A DNA stretch of 64,000 bases from JAWOLE01 sp963815655 (GCA_963815655.1 CAWFHK010000001.1:248001-312000); one strand, 5' to 3'; positions 26,865 through 35,065 are shown, numbered from the stretch's first letter. The notes: generated from the letters alone by a model not told the origin. Numbers and translations: made by a program.

Positions 26865-27302
26865 CTAGGGTTTCCTCAGCATCTTCTCGACTTCTCCGAC
26901 GTGGGTCTCTTCCTGGAAGATCATCTGACGGGAGTATTCCTCCAGGAAGATCGACCGGCCCTCGACGAGGTCGAGAAGATCCTTGTAGTGTCCGAGCGCG
27001 GATTTCTCGTGCTCGAGGGACTCCCGGAGGATGTCGCCGAGGTCGTGCTTGTGGGTCTCGAGCAGGTGTCCGATCGCGAGCGAAGGGTGCTCGCCGAAGT
27101 GCGTGATCTTCTCTCCGGCGTCCTGTGCGTGCGTCAGGGACTCGGCGGCCTGCCCCCGCATCCAGGAGACGATCGGGATGCGGTTGTAGCCGGTGATCAT
27201 GAACGAGTAGTGGGTATACCGGACCACGCCGGCCAGCTCCGCTTCGAGAATGCGGTTCAGGGTGGCCACGACCGCCATCGTGTCAATCGCTTCGTTCCTC
27301 AT
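26865..27302 (-). CDS. Ferritin-like (bacterioferritin-type) protein
   Basis: 145 residues from the ATG at 27302, which has GGAGG just upstream; longer starts are unlikely. The four-helix ferritin pattern is visible: ILEAELAGVVRYTHYSFMI (first Glu ligand and Tyr), ESLTHAQDAGEKITHFG (His ligand), ESLEHEKSALGHYKDLLDL and MIFQEETHVGEVEKML (Glu-x-x-His ligand pair). It resembles bacterioferritin more than Dps, but I see no certain haem-ligand methionine. It would store or detoxify iron. It stands alone, divergent from the EAL gene. Confidence 0.78.
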   Translation of the reverse strand: MRNEAIDTMAVVATLNRILEAELAGVVRYTHYSFMITGYNRIPIVSWMRGQAAESLTHAQDAGEKITHFGEHPSLAIGHLLETHKHDLGDILRESLEHEKSALGHYKDLLDLVEGRSIFLEEYSRQMIFQEETHVGEVEKMLRKP

Positions 27303-27382
27303 TTTTCCTCCCGATTCTGATTCTAGCCTCCCTTCGTTTCGCGAGAGACCGGGGGACCGGGAGAAGCTCAATCGAACCCTCA

Positions 27383-27414
27383 CCCAGTCTCCCAGTCACC
27401 CCCTCTCCCAGTCA
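27383..27414. repeat. 8-bp tandem array (d), unit CCCAGTCN
   Basis: Four adjacent octamers, CCCAGTCT, CCCAGTCA, CCCCCTCT and CCCAGTCA, lie in the divergent gap between the ferritin-like and EAL genes. The same unit, on the opposite strand, occurs inside glmM at 63024-63055. Confidence 0.6.
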
Positions 27415-27473
27415 GCACTTGACGACAAGAGGACTGAACAGAGCCAGTGCTCTTTCTGTCGAGCGGGCGTACA

Positions 27474-28712
27474 ATGCGGGCGGTGCTCCTCCCCGAAAGC
27501 GTTCTGGACGGCCAGGCTCTCGGCCGACTTGATCGCTGGCGGAAGGCGCGGGCGATTTTCCTCCGGGCAGACGGGCCGGAAGCCGAGCGCGCCGTTTCGC
27601 GAGCGATCGGAAAGGCGTGGGGCCGCGCCCAGGTGTACGGCCGCGCGCGGCGCTTCCTGATCGAGCGCGACGTCGCGAGCCTCCTCTCGCACCTCGAATC
27701 GGATCTGGGCGCTCTGGCCGAGAAGATCCGCATCGCGCCCGAGGACCCCGCGCAGACCAAGTGGGACGCGATCGGCAACCTGGCGCCGCTCCCGGCCGCG
27801 GGCTCTCAGGTGCGCGCGCTCTGGCTCCTCGACGTGCTCCGGTCCGAGCGCCTCTTCGTCGAGTTTCAGCCGATCTTCGATCTGCGATCGGGCGCGGTCC
27901 TCGGCTACGAGTCTCTCCTGCGGGCCCGCCTGGACGACGGGACCTGCCGGCCCGCCGCCGAGATCTTCCCGGCGGCGCGGGCCCTCCGCATCGAGCAGGC
28001 GTTCGAGCGCCTCTCCTGGGCGCGGGCCCTGGAAGCGGCCGGGCGCCTGCCGGCCGAGGCGATCCTCTTTCTGAACGTGAACCCGCGGCTCGTGCTGACC
28101 TCCGAGAACCCGCTCTCCGTCCTGGGGGCCGAAGCCGAGCGAGTCCAGTTTCCCTACGCGCGGCTGGCCCTCGACCTGATCGAAGTCGAGAAGGTCGAGT
28201 CGCTCGAGAGCCTTCGGTCCGCTCTCGAAGTGGCGCACGACCTGGGCGTCGCCATCGTGCTCGACGACATCACGTCCGGCTACGGCACGCTTCGCTGTTG
28301 CCTGGAGCTCGCGCCCCGCTGGATCAAGGTGGAAAGGGCCATCACCCGCGGAATCGGTCGGGACCGCAGGCGCCGCGCGGTCCTGAGGACGCTGGCGCGC
28401 GTGGCCCGGGATTTTTCCGTCGCGCTGGTCGCCGAGGGTATCGAATCCGCGGAAGACCTGGACGTCTGCTTCCAGGAGCGGGTCCTCGCGGCGCAGGGGT
28501 ACTTCCTCGCGCGGCCCGACGAGCGGCCCCCTTCCGCCTCGCCCGAATTCTCGCTGTGGCTCTCCGCGCGGCGCGCGGCCGCGGAGGAGGCGCCCGCGGA
28601 AGCGGAATCCGAATCCGCGCAGGCCGCGCCGAAGATGCCGGAATCCGACGGGGCCGAGTCGCTGACCCGGGAACCGCAAGCGTTCTTTCCCTCGGATCCC
28701 GAGCCGGAATGA
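27474..28712 (+). CDS. EAL domain protein
   Basis: 412 residues from the ATG at 27474; a GTG at 27447 would add nine residues. An N-terminal region of about 115 residues has no recognised domain. The EAL domain follows: VEFQPIFDLRSGAVLGYESL (ESL in place of EAL), FLNVNPRL, LALDLIEVEKVESL, LDDITSGYG (for DDFGTGYS), WIKVERAI, AEGIESAEDLD and AAQGYFLARP. The main metal and catalytic residues (E, N, E, DD, K, E, Q) look present, so c-di-GMP phosphodiesterase activity is possible despite the altered loop 6. The C-terminal 50 residues are Ala/Glu-rich and disordered. Coupled by ATGA to the S4 gene. Confidence 0.82.
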   Translation: MRAVLLPESVLDGQALGRLDRWRKARAIFLRADGPEAERAVSRAIGKAWGRAQVYGRARRFLIERDVASLLSHLESDLGALAEKIRIAPEDPAQTKWDAIGNLAPLPAAGSQVRALWLLDVLRSERLFVEFQPIFDLRSGAVLGYESLLRARLDDGTCRPAAEIFPAARALRIEQAFERLSWARALEAAGRLPAEAILFLNVNPRLVLTSENPLSVLGAEAERVQFPYARLALDLIEVEKVESLESLRSALEVAHDLGVAIVLDDITSGYGTLRCCLELAPRWIKVERAITRGIGRDRRRRAVLRTLARVARDFSVALVAEGIESAEDLDVCFQERVLAAQGYFLARPDERPPSASPEFSLWLSARRAAAEEAPAEAESESAQAAPKMPESDGAESLTREPQAFFPSDPEPE

Positions 28713-29116
28713 GGGAAGAAGCGCGGGACAGTCCGGTCCTCGAGTCGGTCCGCCTCGACGTCTGGCTGGACGTGGCGTGTCTCTATCCCACGCGTTCCCA
28801 GGCGAAGGCGGCCTGCGAGGGGGGGAAGGTGGAGGTGAACGGGGCGCACGCCAAGCCGCATCGCGAGGTCCGTCCCGGCGACCGCCTGACGATCACGACG
28901 CGTCGGGGCGACCCGAGGGAGGTGATCGTCCGTGGCCTCGCGGAGCGCTCCATCCCGAAGGCGGAAGCGCGCAAGCTCTACGAGGACGTCACGCCGCCGG
29001 TGCCTCCGGAAATCGCCGAGGCCCGCCGTCTCGATCGCCTGCTCGCGCCGCGGGAAGATGCCGGCAAGCCGGACAAGCGGGAGAGGCGGGAGCGAAGGAA
29101 GATCAAGGGCTTCTAG
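28709..29116 (+). CDS. S4-domain RNA-binding protein (Hsp15-like)
   Basis: 135 residues. The S4 fold spans about residues 13-60: VRLDVWLDVACLYPTRSQAK, then GGKVEVNGAHAKPHREVRPG and DRLTI. A lysine/arginine-rich tail (KRERRERRKIKGF) follows. The architecture matches the Hsp15/RlbA-like family that binds ribosomal RNA and rescues stalled large subunits, though specificity is not proven. The start overlaps the EAL stop (ATGA), which fixes it. Confidence 0.82.
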   Translation: MREEARDSPVLESVRLDVWLDVACLYPTRSQAKAACEGGKVEVNGAHAKPHREVRPGDRLTITTRRGDPREVIVRGLAERSIPKAEARKLYEDVTPPVPPEIAEARRLDRLLAPREDAGKPDKRERRERRKIKGF

Positions 29117-29169
29117 GAGACGTTCCGGAGTCCGTGAACCCTGGCGGAGCGGCACGATAGAATCGTGCC

Positions 29170-29457
29170 GTGGATTTCGAAGTTTTCTGTCCCTGCTGCG
29201 GCGCCCGGTTGAAGCTCGATTCCGACTTGAAGGCGGTCATCGATCACGAGGCGCCGAAGGTCGCGCGCAAGTTCGGCTCCGTGGACGAAGCCGTGGGCGC
29301 CCTGAAGAGCCACGACGTCGAGCGGGAGAAGAAGTTCGCGGCCTCCGTCGAGGCCGAGAAATCCAAGAAGGACGTCCTGAACCGCAAGTTCCAGGAGCTC
29401 TTCGAGAAAACCAAGGGCGACACCTCGAAGCCGATCCGCGACATAGACCTGGATTAG
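29170..29457 (+). CDS. Small CPCC-motif protein, unknown function
   Basis: 95 residues from a GTG. The N-terminus FEVFCPCCGARLKLDSDLKA has a C-x-C-C arrangement like one half of a zinc ribbon, but no second cysteine pair is present, so metal binding would need a dimer or partner. The rest is charged and helical (DVEREKKFAASVEAEKSKKD). I recognise no named family. It lies 53 bases after the S4 gene on the same strand. Confidence 0.6.
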   Translation: MDFEVFCPCCGARLKLDSDLKAVIDHEAPKVARKFGSVDEAVGALKSHDVEREKKFAASVEAEKSKKDVLNRKFQELFEKTKGDTSKPIRDIDLD

Positions 29458-29460
29458 ATG

Positions 29461-29525
29461 GCAGGTGGTAGGGGTTTGTGCTTGGCTTTCGTGCCTACCA
29501 CCTACCACCTAACACCTACGACCTG
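29461..29525. repeat. 7-bp inverted tandem array (e), unit CCTACCA
   Basis: A short first arm (GCAGGTGGTAGG, 29461-29472) is answered by CCTACCA, CCTACCA, CCTAACA, CCTACGA, CCTG (29494-29525). The arms pair over about 12 bases. It occupies the gap from just after the CPCC-protein stop to the start of the LOG-like gene, same strand. Confidence 0.7.
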
Positions 29526-29530
29526 AAAGC

Positions 29531-30061
29531 TTGCTTTCGATAGGCGTCTTCGGCTCCAGTCTCCCGCGCGAAGGGAGCGCGGCTTACGAGGAAGCGCGCG
29601 CGGTCGGCCGCGAGATCGCCCGGCGGGGGGCGCGGGTCGTCTGCGGAGGGTACGGCGGCGTCATGGAGGCCGCCTGCCGCGGAGCGGCGCAGGAGGGCGG
29701 GGCAAGCCTCGGTATCCTGGTCGAGGGCCGCGGCGAGGGGAATCGCTGGCTGACCGAGCGGGTGGCGGAGAAGGGCCGCGCCGCGCGGCTGCGGCGGTTG
29801 CGCGATGCCCCGGACGCCTGGATCTTCCTCCCCCACGGCCTCGGCACGATGCTGGAGATCGTCTGGATCGCCGAGTCGGTGGTCAAAGGGGACGTCGAGG
29901 CGAGACCGTTCGTGCTCCTGGGAGAATACTGGCGGTCGACCGTCGAGACGGCCCTCGCGGAGGCGTCGAGTCCCGAGGGCGCGGCGCGACTGCGCGCCGT
30001 CGTGCGATTCGCAGGCTCGCCGGCCGAGGCCGTAGCCCCAGCCTTGAGCACTGGACGTTGA
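29531..30061 (+). CDS. LOG-like (SLOG superfamily) protein
   Basis: 176 residues, apparently from a TTG at 29531, since IGVFGSSLPREGSAAYEEAR is the expected first strand and helix. The Rossmann-like nucleotide motif CGGYGGVMEAACRGA is present, but the PGGxGT motif of lysine decarboxylase/LOG enzymes appears as LPHGLGTMLEIVW, with His for the second motif glycine. This resembles the TIGR00725-type branch rather than cytokinin-activating LOG. Function is unknown; nucleotide or nucleoside-derivative binding is expected from the fold. Confidence 0.68.
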   Translation: MLSIGVFGSSLPREGSAAYEEARAVGREIARRGARVVCGGYGGVMEAACRGAAQEGGASLGILVEGRGEGNRWLTERVAEKGRAARLRRLRDAPDAWIFLPHGLGTMLEIVWIAESVVKGDVEARPFVLLGEYWRSTVETALAEASSPEGAARLRAVVRFAGSPAEAVAPALSTGR

Positions 30062-30126
30062 CGAGGGGCGGGCGCAACCCCCGCCCCGACGGCGCGAGAG
30101 CCCGACCAGGCTGCGGGCGGGAGCGT

Positions 30127-31101
30127 TCAGGCTTTCTGGTAGGCCATCTCCCTGAGGAGCGCGATGCGCCTGGCGATGGGCGGATGCGTGGAGAAGAGAC
30201 TCGCCCATCCGCCCTCCCGGTCGTTCAAAGCGCGGCCGCGCGGGTCGGCGATGCACAGGTGCGCGACCCCCTGCTTGATGGAGGCGGTCGGCGCGACGGC
30301 CGCCTCGATCTTCTCGAGCGCGGAGGCGAGCGAGAGAGGGTTGCGCGTCAGCTCGGCGCCCGACGCGTCGGCGAGGTATTCCCGCTCCCGCGAGACCGAC
30401 ATCGCGACGAGCCGGGCGATGAGCGGCGCGAGGATCAGGGACACGATCCAGACGACAAAGAAGAGGAGCGCCAGCCCGCCGCCCCCGCTCCCCCTGTCCG
30501 AGGAGCGCCGGCGCCCGCCTCCCCACCAGAGCCCGCGCCTTCCCCAGTCGGAGAGGAGCAGCACCGACCCGACGAGCGCGGCCACGACCGTCATCAGGCG
30601 GATGTCGTAGTTCTTGACGTGCGACATCTCGTGCGAGACGACGCCCTGGAGCTCCTCCCTGTTCAGGGCCTCCAGGAGGCCCTGCGTGACGGCAATGGAG
30701 GACTTCTCCGGCCCGGGGCCCGTCGCGAACGCGTTGGGGTCGGAATCGGGAATGACGTAGACGGCCGGCTTGGGCACGCCCCCCGCGATCGCCATCTCCG
30801 AGACGACGTTGTCGAGCATCCTCTGCTTCGGGTCGTTCAGATCGACGGGAACCGCGTGGGTGGACTCCAGCACGGCCCTGTCTCCGCCGGCGAGCGCCCA
30901 CCAGGCGGAAAACCCTCCCAGGCACACGGCTCCCAGGGTCGCGACCGGGATTCCCGGTCCCACCCCCGATCCGTAGAGGAACGCGTCCGCTCCCATCCCG
31001 AGGAACGCCAGGAAGAGGACGAAGCCGACGAGGATCACTCGTGTTCGAGCGATATTCCTCTTCTGTTGGTCGTACAGGTTTATGGGAGTAGTCACTGTCA
31101 T
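30127..31101 (-). CDS. htpX: M48 family metalloprotease HtpX
   Basis: 324 residues. Two N-terminal membrane segments (RVILVGFVLFLAFLGMGADA and VATLGAVCLGGFSAWWALAG), the zinc motif VVSHEMSHVKNYDIRL near residue 165, two further hydrophobic segments, and a third-ligand region REYLADASGAELTRNP. The catalytic glutamate and both histidines are intact. HtpX is an inner-membrane protease acting on misfolded membrane proteins. It follows lemA on the same strand, a common pairing. The insertion GGGRRRSSDRGSGGGG lies in the loop between the later membrane segments. Confidence 0.93.
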   Translation of the reverse strand: MTVTTPINLYDQQKRNIARTRVILVGFVLFLAFLGMGADAFLYGSGVGPGIPVATLGAVCLGGFSAWWALAGGDRAVLESTHAVPVDLNDPKQRMLDNVVSEMAIAGGVPKPAVYVIPDSDPNAFATGPGPEKSSIAVTQGLLEALNREELQGVVSHEMSHVKNYDIRLMTVVAALVGSVLLLSDWGRRGLWWGGGRRRSSDRGSGGGGLALLFFVVWIVSLILAPLIARLVAMSVSREREYLADASGAELTRNPLSLASALEKIEAAVAPTASIKQGVAHLCIADPRGRALNDREGGWASLFSTHPPIARRIALLREMAYQKA

Positions 31102-31179
31102 TCCGAGCGAAGAGAGGAATCTGCTCTTGTCGTCAAGCCCCTGGGGCAGATCCCTCGTCGCTGCGCTCCTTGGGATGAC
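31097..31179. repeat. Short MITE-like repeat R4 (GTCATCC family)
   Basis: An 83-bp copy running from GTCATTCCGAGCGAAGAG to TTGGGATGAC, in the gap between htpX and lemA. Its left end overlaps the first codons of htpX. It lacks the CAGGCTCCGC interior of the long copies. Confidence 0.65.
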
Positions 31180-31194
31180 ACCCCGCGGGGTGTC
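31177..31194. terminator. 18-bp perfect palindrome after lemA
   Basis: GACACCCCGCGGGGTGTC reads the same on both strands and ends on the lemA stop codon. Combined with repeat R4 it could form a hairpin after lemA, but there is no U-tract. Confidence 0.35.
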
Positions 31195-31774
31195 ACTTCG
31201 GTCGGAGGTTCAGGTCCACCTGCGGCGCTTCGCGCTCCGCGGCGTTCGTGATCTCGAACAGCTCCACCGGCTGGAACTTGAAGGCCTGCGCGATGAGGCT
31301 GTCGGGGAAGACCTGCTGGGCGATGTTGAAGCGCGTCGCGATGTCGTTGTAGAACTGGCGCGCGAAGCCGATCTTGTTCTCCGTCGAGGAGAGCTCCTCC
31401 ATCAGGGCCTTCACGTTCTCATTCGCCTTGAGATTGGGATAGTTCTCCGCCAGCGCGAAGAGGCGGGAGAGCGTCTGCGTCAGAGCGTTCTCCTTCTCCG
31501 CGGCGTCGGCCACGCCCCGGGCGGCGACCGCCGTGTTGCGGGCGGTGATCACCTTCTCGAGGGTGTCCTGCTCGAACTGCATCTCTCCCTTGACCGCGGC
31601 GACCAGGTTGGGGATCAGGTCGTGGCGGCGCTTCAACTGGACGTCGATCTGCTTCCAGCCGTTGACAACCTGGTTTTTCAGCGCGATCAGGTTGTTGTAG
31701 CGCCAGATCGCCCAGAGAACCGCCAGGAAGGCGATGACGATCAGAAAGAAGAAACACCCTCCGATGGCGGCCAT
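31193..31774 (-). CDS. lemA: LemA family protein
   Basis: 193 residues with a single N-terminal membrane segment (CFFFLIVIAFLAVLWAIWRY) and the LemA signature YNNLIALKNQVVNGWKQIDV, followed by coiled helices (LKRRHDLIPNLVAAVKGEMQ). The topology has a short N-terminal tail and a long extracytoplasmic or cytoplasmic helical domain. LemA genes commonly accompany htpX, as here; biochemical role is poorly known. Confidence 0.92.
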   Translation of the reverse strand: MAAIGGCFFFLIVIAFLAVLWAIWRYNNLIALKNQVVNGWKQIDVQLKRRHDLIPNLVAAVKGEMQFEQDTLEKVITARNTAVAARGVADAAEKENALTQTLSRLFALAENYPNLKANENVKALMEELSSTENKIGFARQFYNDIATRFNIAQQVFPDSLIAQAFKFQPVELFEITNAAEREAPQVDLNLRPK

Positions 31775-31847
31775 GTCTGCTCTTCTCCTCTGCCTCTGTT
31801 TACGAGTTTCCCGGTGAAAAGTTCAACCTCTTCTTCGATGAAGTTTC

Positions 31848-31921
31848 GGTAGGCGGTAGGCGGTAGGCGGTAGGCGAGGTGTGAGCCCTCGTTCGCCTTC
31901 CGCCTTCCGCCTCCCGCCTTT
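31848..31921. repeat. 7-bp inverted tandem array (f), units GGTAGGC and CGCCTTC
   Basis: Four perfect GGTAGGC heptamers (31848-31875) face CGCCTTC, CGCCTTC, CGCCTCC, CGCCTTT (31894-31921). The two arms pair imperfectly across an 18-base loop. It lies between the DGQHR-gene stop (6 bases away) and the lemA start. Confidence 0.72.
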
Positions 31922-31926
31922 CGTCT

Positions 31927-33057
31927 TCAGGCATTGAGACCCTGGCGCAGCTCGCGGGCGAGGATCTCGACGGCGGAGCGCGTGCCGCCGGTGAGCTTCT
32001 CCTTCCAGACCGTCTCGGTCTCGAAGCGCCGGTCGCCGATGGCCTCCGCCCAGGGGCGCAGCGCGGCGTCGAGCTCTCCCGCCGACCAGACGTCGCCGCC
32101 GCGGCTCCGGATCATCGCGATGACGTACGGCACGATGCGGATGAAGGCGCGCAGCGACGTCGCGCTTCGGATCGCGTATTTCCTGCCGGCGAACGCAACC
32201 GGGAAGGCGCGCGCCGCGGCCTTGAAGTAGTTCAGGAAGAAGCGCCGCGCGTTCTCGCGGAATTCCTTCGCCATCCGGCCGCCGGCCGCGTCCATCGAGG
32301 CGAACACATCGCGCAGCTCGTCGGCGAGGGAGGCCTGGGTCACCGAGCCCCGTCCGATCCCGAGCACCTTGATCTGCCCCTTGAGCGGCGAGTGCTCGTC
32401 CTCGTTCAACGCGCGGATCACGTCGTGCGCGGCGGCGAGATTCTCGTCGCGGTAGAGGCGCCGGCCCGAGAGCGAGATCAGGTGCGAAGGGTTCAGCTTC
32501 GTGTGCTTGCTGTTGATCGTGACGAAGAGCTCCACGACCTGGTCGGCCGTCAGGTTGTCGAAGACGACGGCCGGAACCTGGAAGTCCTTCAGGTTGTGTT
32601 TCTCGGCGATCTGGTGAAGCGCCAGCAGGCGATGCTGCCCGTCCAGGGCCCGGAGGATCCCGGACTCCTCCGGGAGCTTGAGAGAACCCGAGTCCGAGCG
32701 CCCGGAGGACCCGACGAACTCGAGCCGTCGGTCGGAGACGAGGAGCACACTGCCGGGGATCGCGGGGAGCGTGCCGGAGTCCGCGCACTGGAGGTAGTAC
32801 GTCACCAGCTCTTCGATCTTCCTCTGGATGATCGGCCGCTGGTAGGCCTGCTCGGAGGCGGCGATCCTCTTCTCGAGGAACTCCCAGTTGACCCTCCCGG
32901 AGACCTTCTTCTTCTTCTGTCCTCGCAGTGTCTGGCTGCCGGGTCCGAAGGAGAGGACCTCGAAGCCGACGAGCGTCTGAAGGTCCGCGCCCGAGAGCAG
33001 GGCCTCATAAAAGCTCACCCCGAACTGATTCAGCCGAAGCGAGGGAACGGACAACAT
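31927..33057 (-). CDS. DGQHR-domain (DndB-like) protein
   Basis: 376 residues. The ATG at 33057 has AAAGGAGGGG just upstream. The family signature LRALDGQHRLLALHQI is near residue 135, followed by VPAVVFDNLTADQVVELFVTIN and KHTKLNPSHLISLSGRR. Proteins with this fold include DndB, the regulator of phosphorothioate DNA modification, and ParB-like relatives. No dndACDE, sspBCD or restriction genes are in the window, so the gene is an orphan. A minus-strand TATAAT (33087-33092) could be its -10 box. Confidence 0.72.
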   Translation of the reverse strand: MLSVPSLRLNQFGVSFYEALLSGADLQTLVGFEVLSFGPGSQTLRGQKKKKVSGRVNWEFLEKRIAASEQAYQRPIIQRKIEELVTYYLQCADSGTLPAIPGSVLLVSDRRLEFVGSSGRSDSGSLKLPEESGILRALDGQHRLLALHQIAEKHNLKDFQVPAVVFDNLTADQVVELFVTINSKHTKLNPSHLISLSGRRLYRDENLAAAHDVIRALNEDEHSPLKGQIKVLGIGRGSVTQASLADELRDVFASMDAAGGRMAKEFRENARRFFLNYFKAAARAFPVAFAGRKYAIRSATSLRAFIRIVPYVIAMIRSRGGDVWSAGELDAALRPWAEAIGDRRFETETVWKEKLTGGTRSAVEILARELRQGLNA

Positions 33058-33086
33058 CCTGTACCCCTCCTTTATGTGTCGCCGGG

Positions 33087-33092
33087 ATTATA
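33087..33092 (-). promoter_or_regulatory. Candidate -10 box for the DGQHR gene
   Basis: TATAAT on the minus strand lies 30 bases upstream of the start codon, with AAAGGAGGGG between. No convincing -35 box is found 16-18 bases upstream. Confidence 0.35.
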
Positions 33093-33118
33093 CGAGACAG
33101 CCAGAACCGATCGAGTCT

Positions 33119-33472
33119 TCAGGGAGGTGTGACGCCGTGCCAGCCCTCTCCGCCCACGATGTCGTCGTAGAGCTTGCTCGATCCCGCGATGATTCCTTTG
33201 AGCTCCGCCGTGAGGACCGTCTCCAGGTCGGGCAGGGACTCCGGGCTCATCACGGGCACCGAGCACTCGACGATCGTCGAACCCAGGAAGGCGTAGAAGG
33301 GAGAGCCGCGGCGGGTCCAGTCGGTGTCCTTGCGGCGGTGCTTGACCATGAGGAAGGACGCGAGGCGCCGCTCGTCCCACGGCTGTTCCAGAGACCAGCG
33401 GAAGTTCGCGCGCCACCCCTTGTGCTGGACCTCGGGCTTCTCGCTCACAAGGCGGATCGGCATGGTTTGCAT
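33119..33472 (-). CDS. Hypothetical protein
   Basis: About 117 residues if started at 33472 (QTMPIRLVSEKP); starts at 33493 and 33463 are also possible. No family is recognised. Visible features are an aromatic, basic middle (HKGWRANFRWSLEQPWDERR, then VKHRRKDTDWTRRGSPFYAF) and no signal peptide or membrane segment. It is divergent from the HlyD adaptor gene with only about 34 bases between the start codons, so the two may share a regulatory region. Confidence 0.5.
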   Translation of the reverse strand: MQTMPIRLVSEKPEVQHKGWRANFRWSLEQPWDERRLASFLMVKHRRKDTDWTRRGSPFYAFLGSTIVECSVPVMSPESLPDLETVLTAELKGIIAGSSKLYDDIVGGEGWHGVTPP

Positions 33473-33506
33473 TACGATACCATTCCCGGCCAAACCCGGC
33501 AGAAAG

Positions 33507-34268
33507 ATGAAATCGCTCTTCGTTTCCGGCCTCTTCCTGCGGCTCCTCCTCGCCGGCCCGCCGACGCCCGCCGCGCCGGCGGAAGGAGAGGTCTACTCGT
33601 CCAACCTGATGGTGGACGAGGACGTCACGGTCTCTTCCCAGATCACGGGCGTCATCGACGCCATCCACGTGGACCGGGGGAGCGTCGTGAAGAAGGGGGA
33701 GCCGCTGGCGACGCTTCACCTGGGAGAATTCGACGCCGACGTCAAGCAGACCAAGGAGAACATGGAGCTCGCCAAGGCCCAGCTCGACCGGGCCAGGTCG
33801 CTCGCGGCCAGCAGCATCATGAGCAAGGCGGACCTGGACACGGCCCGAGCGCAGTACGCGGTGGCCGTGGCCAACTGGGAGAAGGCCAAGGCGATCCGGG
33901 AGTACGCCGTCATCCGCGCGCCCTTCGCCGGCGTGGTCGCCGAGAAATACGCACGGATCGGCCAGAAGGTGGTGGAGGTCCAGACCCAGCCCCTCTTCAA
34001 GATCACCGCGACCGATCCGCTCCTGGCCCGGATCTATTTGAAGGAGCAGGACCTCTTGAAAGTCCACCGCGGCGACAAGGTCGAGGTCGTGCCGGACAAC
34101 TTCCCCAGGGCGCGGACGACGGGATCGGTCCAGTTCATCAGCCCGAGCGTGGACCCGGCCAGCGGGACGTTTCAGGTCGTCGTGCAGGTGCGCCGCGACC
34201 CGTCACAGCCGGTCCTGCGCCCGGGCCTGGCTGTGAAAGTGCATTTCGCCAACTCCCGCCGGCCGTAG
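33507..34268 (+). CDS. HlyD/RND-type periplasmic adaptor protein
   Basis: 253 residues. The N-terminus KSLFVSGLFLRLLLAGPPTP is a short signal peptide. A biotinyl-lipoyl hairpin (VSSQITGVIDAIHVDRGSVV, then KKGEPLATL) and its second half (AVIRAPFAGVVAEKYARIGQ) flank a helical hairpin (MELAKAQLDRARSLAAS), with a beta-barrel part (LARIYLKEQDLLKVHRGDKV) following. This is the periplasmic adaptor of tripartite export systems, shorter than most. No inner-membrane pump follows; instead the next genes are a histidine kinase and response regulator, 11 bases downstream. Confidence 0.85.
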   Translation: MKSLFVSGLFLRLLLAGPPTPAAPAEGEVYSSNLMVDEDVTVSSQITGVIDAIHVDRGSVVKKGEPLATLHLGEFDADVKQTKENMELAKAQLDRARSLAASSIMSKADLDTARAQYAVAVANWEKAKAIREYAVIRAPFAGVVAEKYARIGQKVVEVQTQPLFKITATDPLLARIYLKEQDLLKVHRGDKVEVVPDNFPRARTTGSVQFISPSVDPASGTFQVVVQVRRDPSQPVLRPGLAVKVHFANSRRP

Positions 34269-34279
34269 GAAACCCGGTC

Positions 34280-35065
34280 ATGAGCGACAAGCCGAAGGAG
34301 TCGCCGCAGCGCCTTCGATCCGCCCTGGACCGCGTCCTCATCCACGACATCCGCAACATGGGGTTCCGCCTCCAGATGCTGCTGTCGAACATCGACGAGC
34401 ACTACGACGATCCCCAGTTCAAGCAGTCCGTCCAGGAGTTGCTGCAATCCACCGTCCAGCGCCTCGACGGCATGGTCGAGCGCTTCGCGGCGCACGAGGA
34501 CGCGCTCCTGATCAAGGTTGCCCTGGACCTGAACGTCGTCATCCGCGAAGTGGCTTCCGGGACGACCCGCCGCGGCGGCGAGACCGACGGCGCCGCGGGC
34601 TCCTCGGTTGGCCAGCCAACGCTCGCCCTCGCGCTGGGAAGGATCCCGGAGATCTGGGGCGACCCGTACTACCTGCGCGACGCTCTCTGGAGCCTGATCG
34701 AGAACGCGATCGAGGCGACTCCCGCGGGAGGCAGAGTTCTCATCCGGAGCTTCACCGACGTCTCGCACAAGCCGCCGCGGACGGTCGTCGAGATCATCGA
34801 CAACGGGCCGGGGATGTCGCAGGAGTTCCTGCGCAACCGGCTCTTCAAGCCGTTCCAGACCACCAAGCCCCAGGGCGTCGGCCTCGGCCTCTCGACCGCG
34901 GCCGAGATCGTCCGCTTCCACGAAGGCACGATCAACGTCCTGAGCCAGGCCGGCACTCCGGGAGGGACGCTCGTTCGCGTGATCTTTCCGGGAATCGTCC
35001 CCGAGCCGGAGCCGCCCGGGCCGGTGACCCCGACGGGTCCGTCCACGCCGCCGAGGACGCCGTGA
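34280..35065 (+). CDS. Cytosolic histidine kinase, PrsK-like
   Basis: 261 residues with no membrane segment or sensor domain. The dimerisation/phosphoacceptor segment is VLIHDIRNMGFRLQMLLSNI (H-box HDIRN), then the N-box LWSLIENAIEATPAGG, the G1 box DNGPGMS, the F-box LFKPFQTTK and the G2 box GVGLGLSTAAE. It resembles the catalytic end of PrsK, the PEP-CTERM-associated kinase. A Pro-rich tail ends the protein. The stop overlaps the start of the response-regulator gene (GTGA), so the two are a pair. The input signal must come from another protein. Confidence 0.85.
   Translation: MSDKPKESPQRLRSALDRVLIHDIRNMGFRLQMLLSNIDEHYDDPQFKQSVQELLQSTVQRLDGMVERFAAHEDALLIKVALDLNVVIREVASGTTRRGGETDGAAGSSVGQPTLALALGRIPEIWGDPYYLRDALWSLIENAIEATPAGGRVLIRSFTDVSHKPPRTVVEIIDNGPGMSQEFLRNRLFKPFQTTKPQGVGLGLSTAAEIVRFHEGTINVLSQAGTPGGTLVRVIFPGIVPEPEPPGPVTPTGPSTPPRTP

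Noticed and set aside
31927..33472. A phosphorothioate (Dnd) defence island
   Set aside because: Only a DGQHR protein is present; no dndACDE, DndFGH or restriction genes are found.
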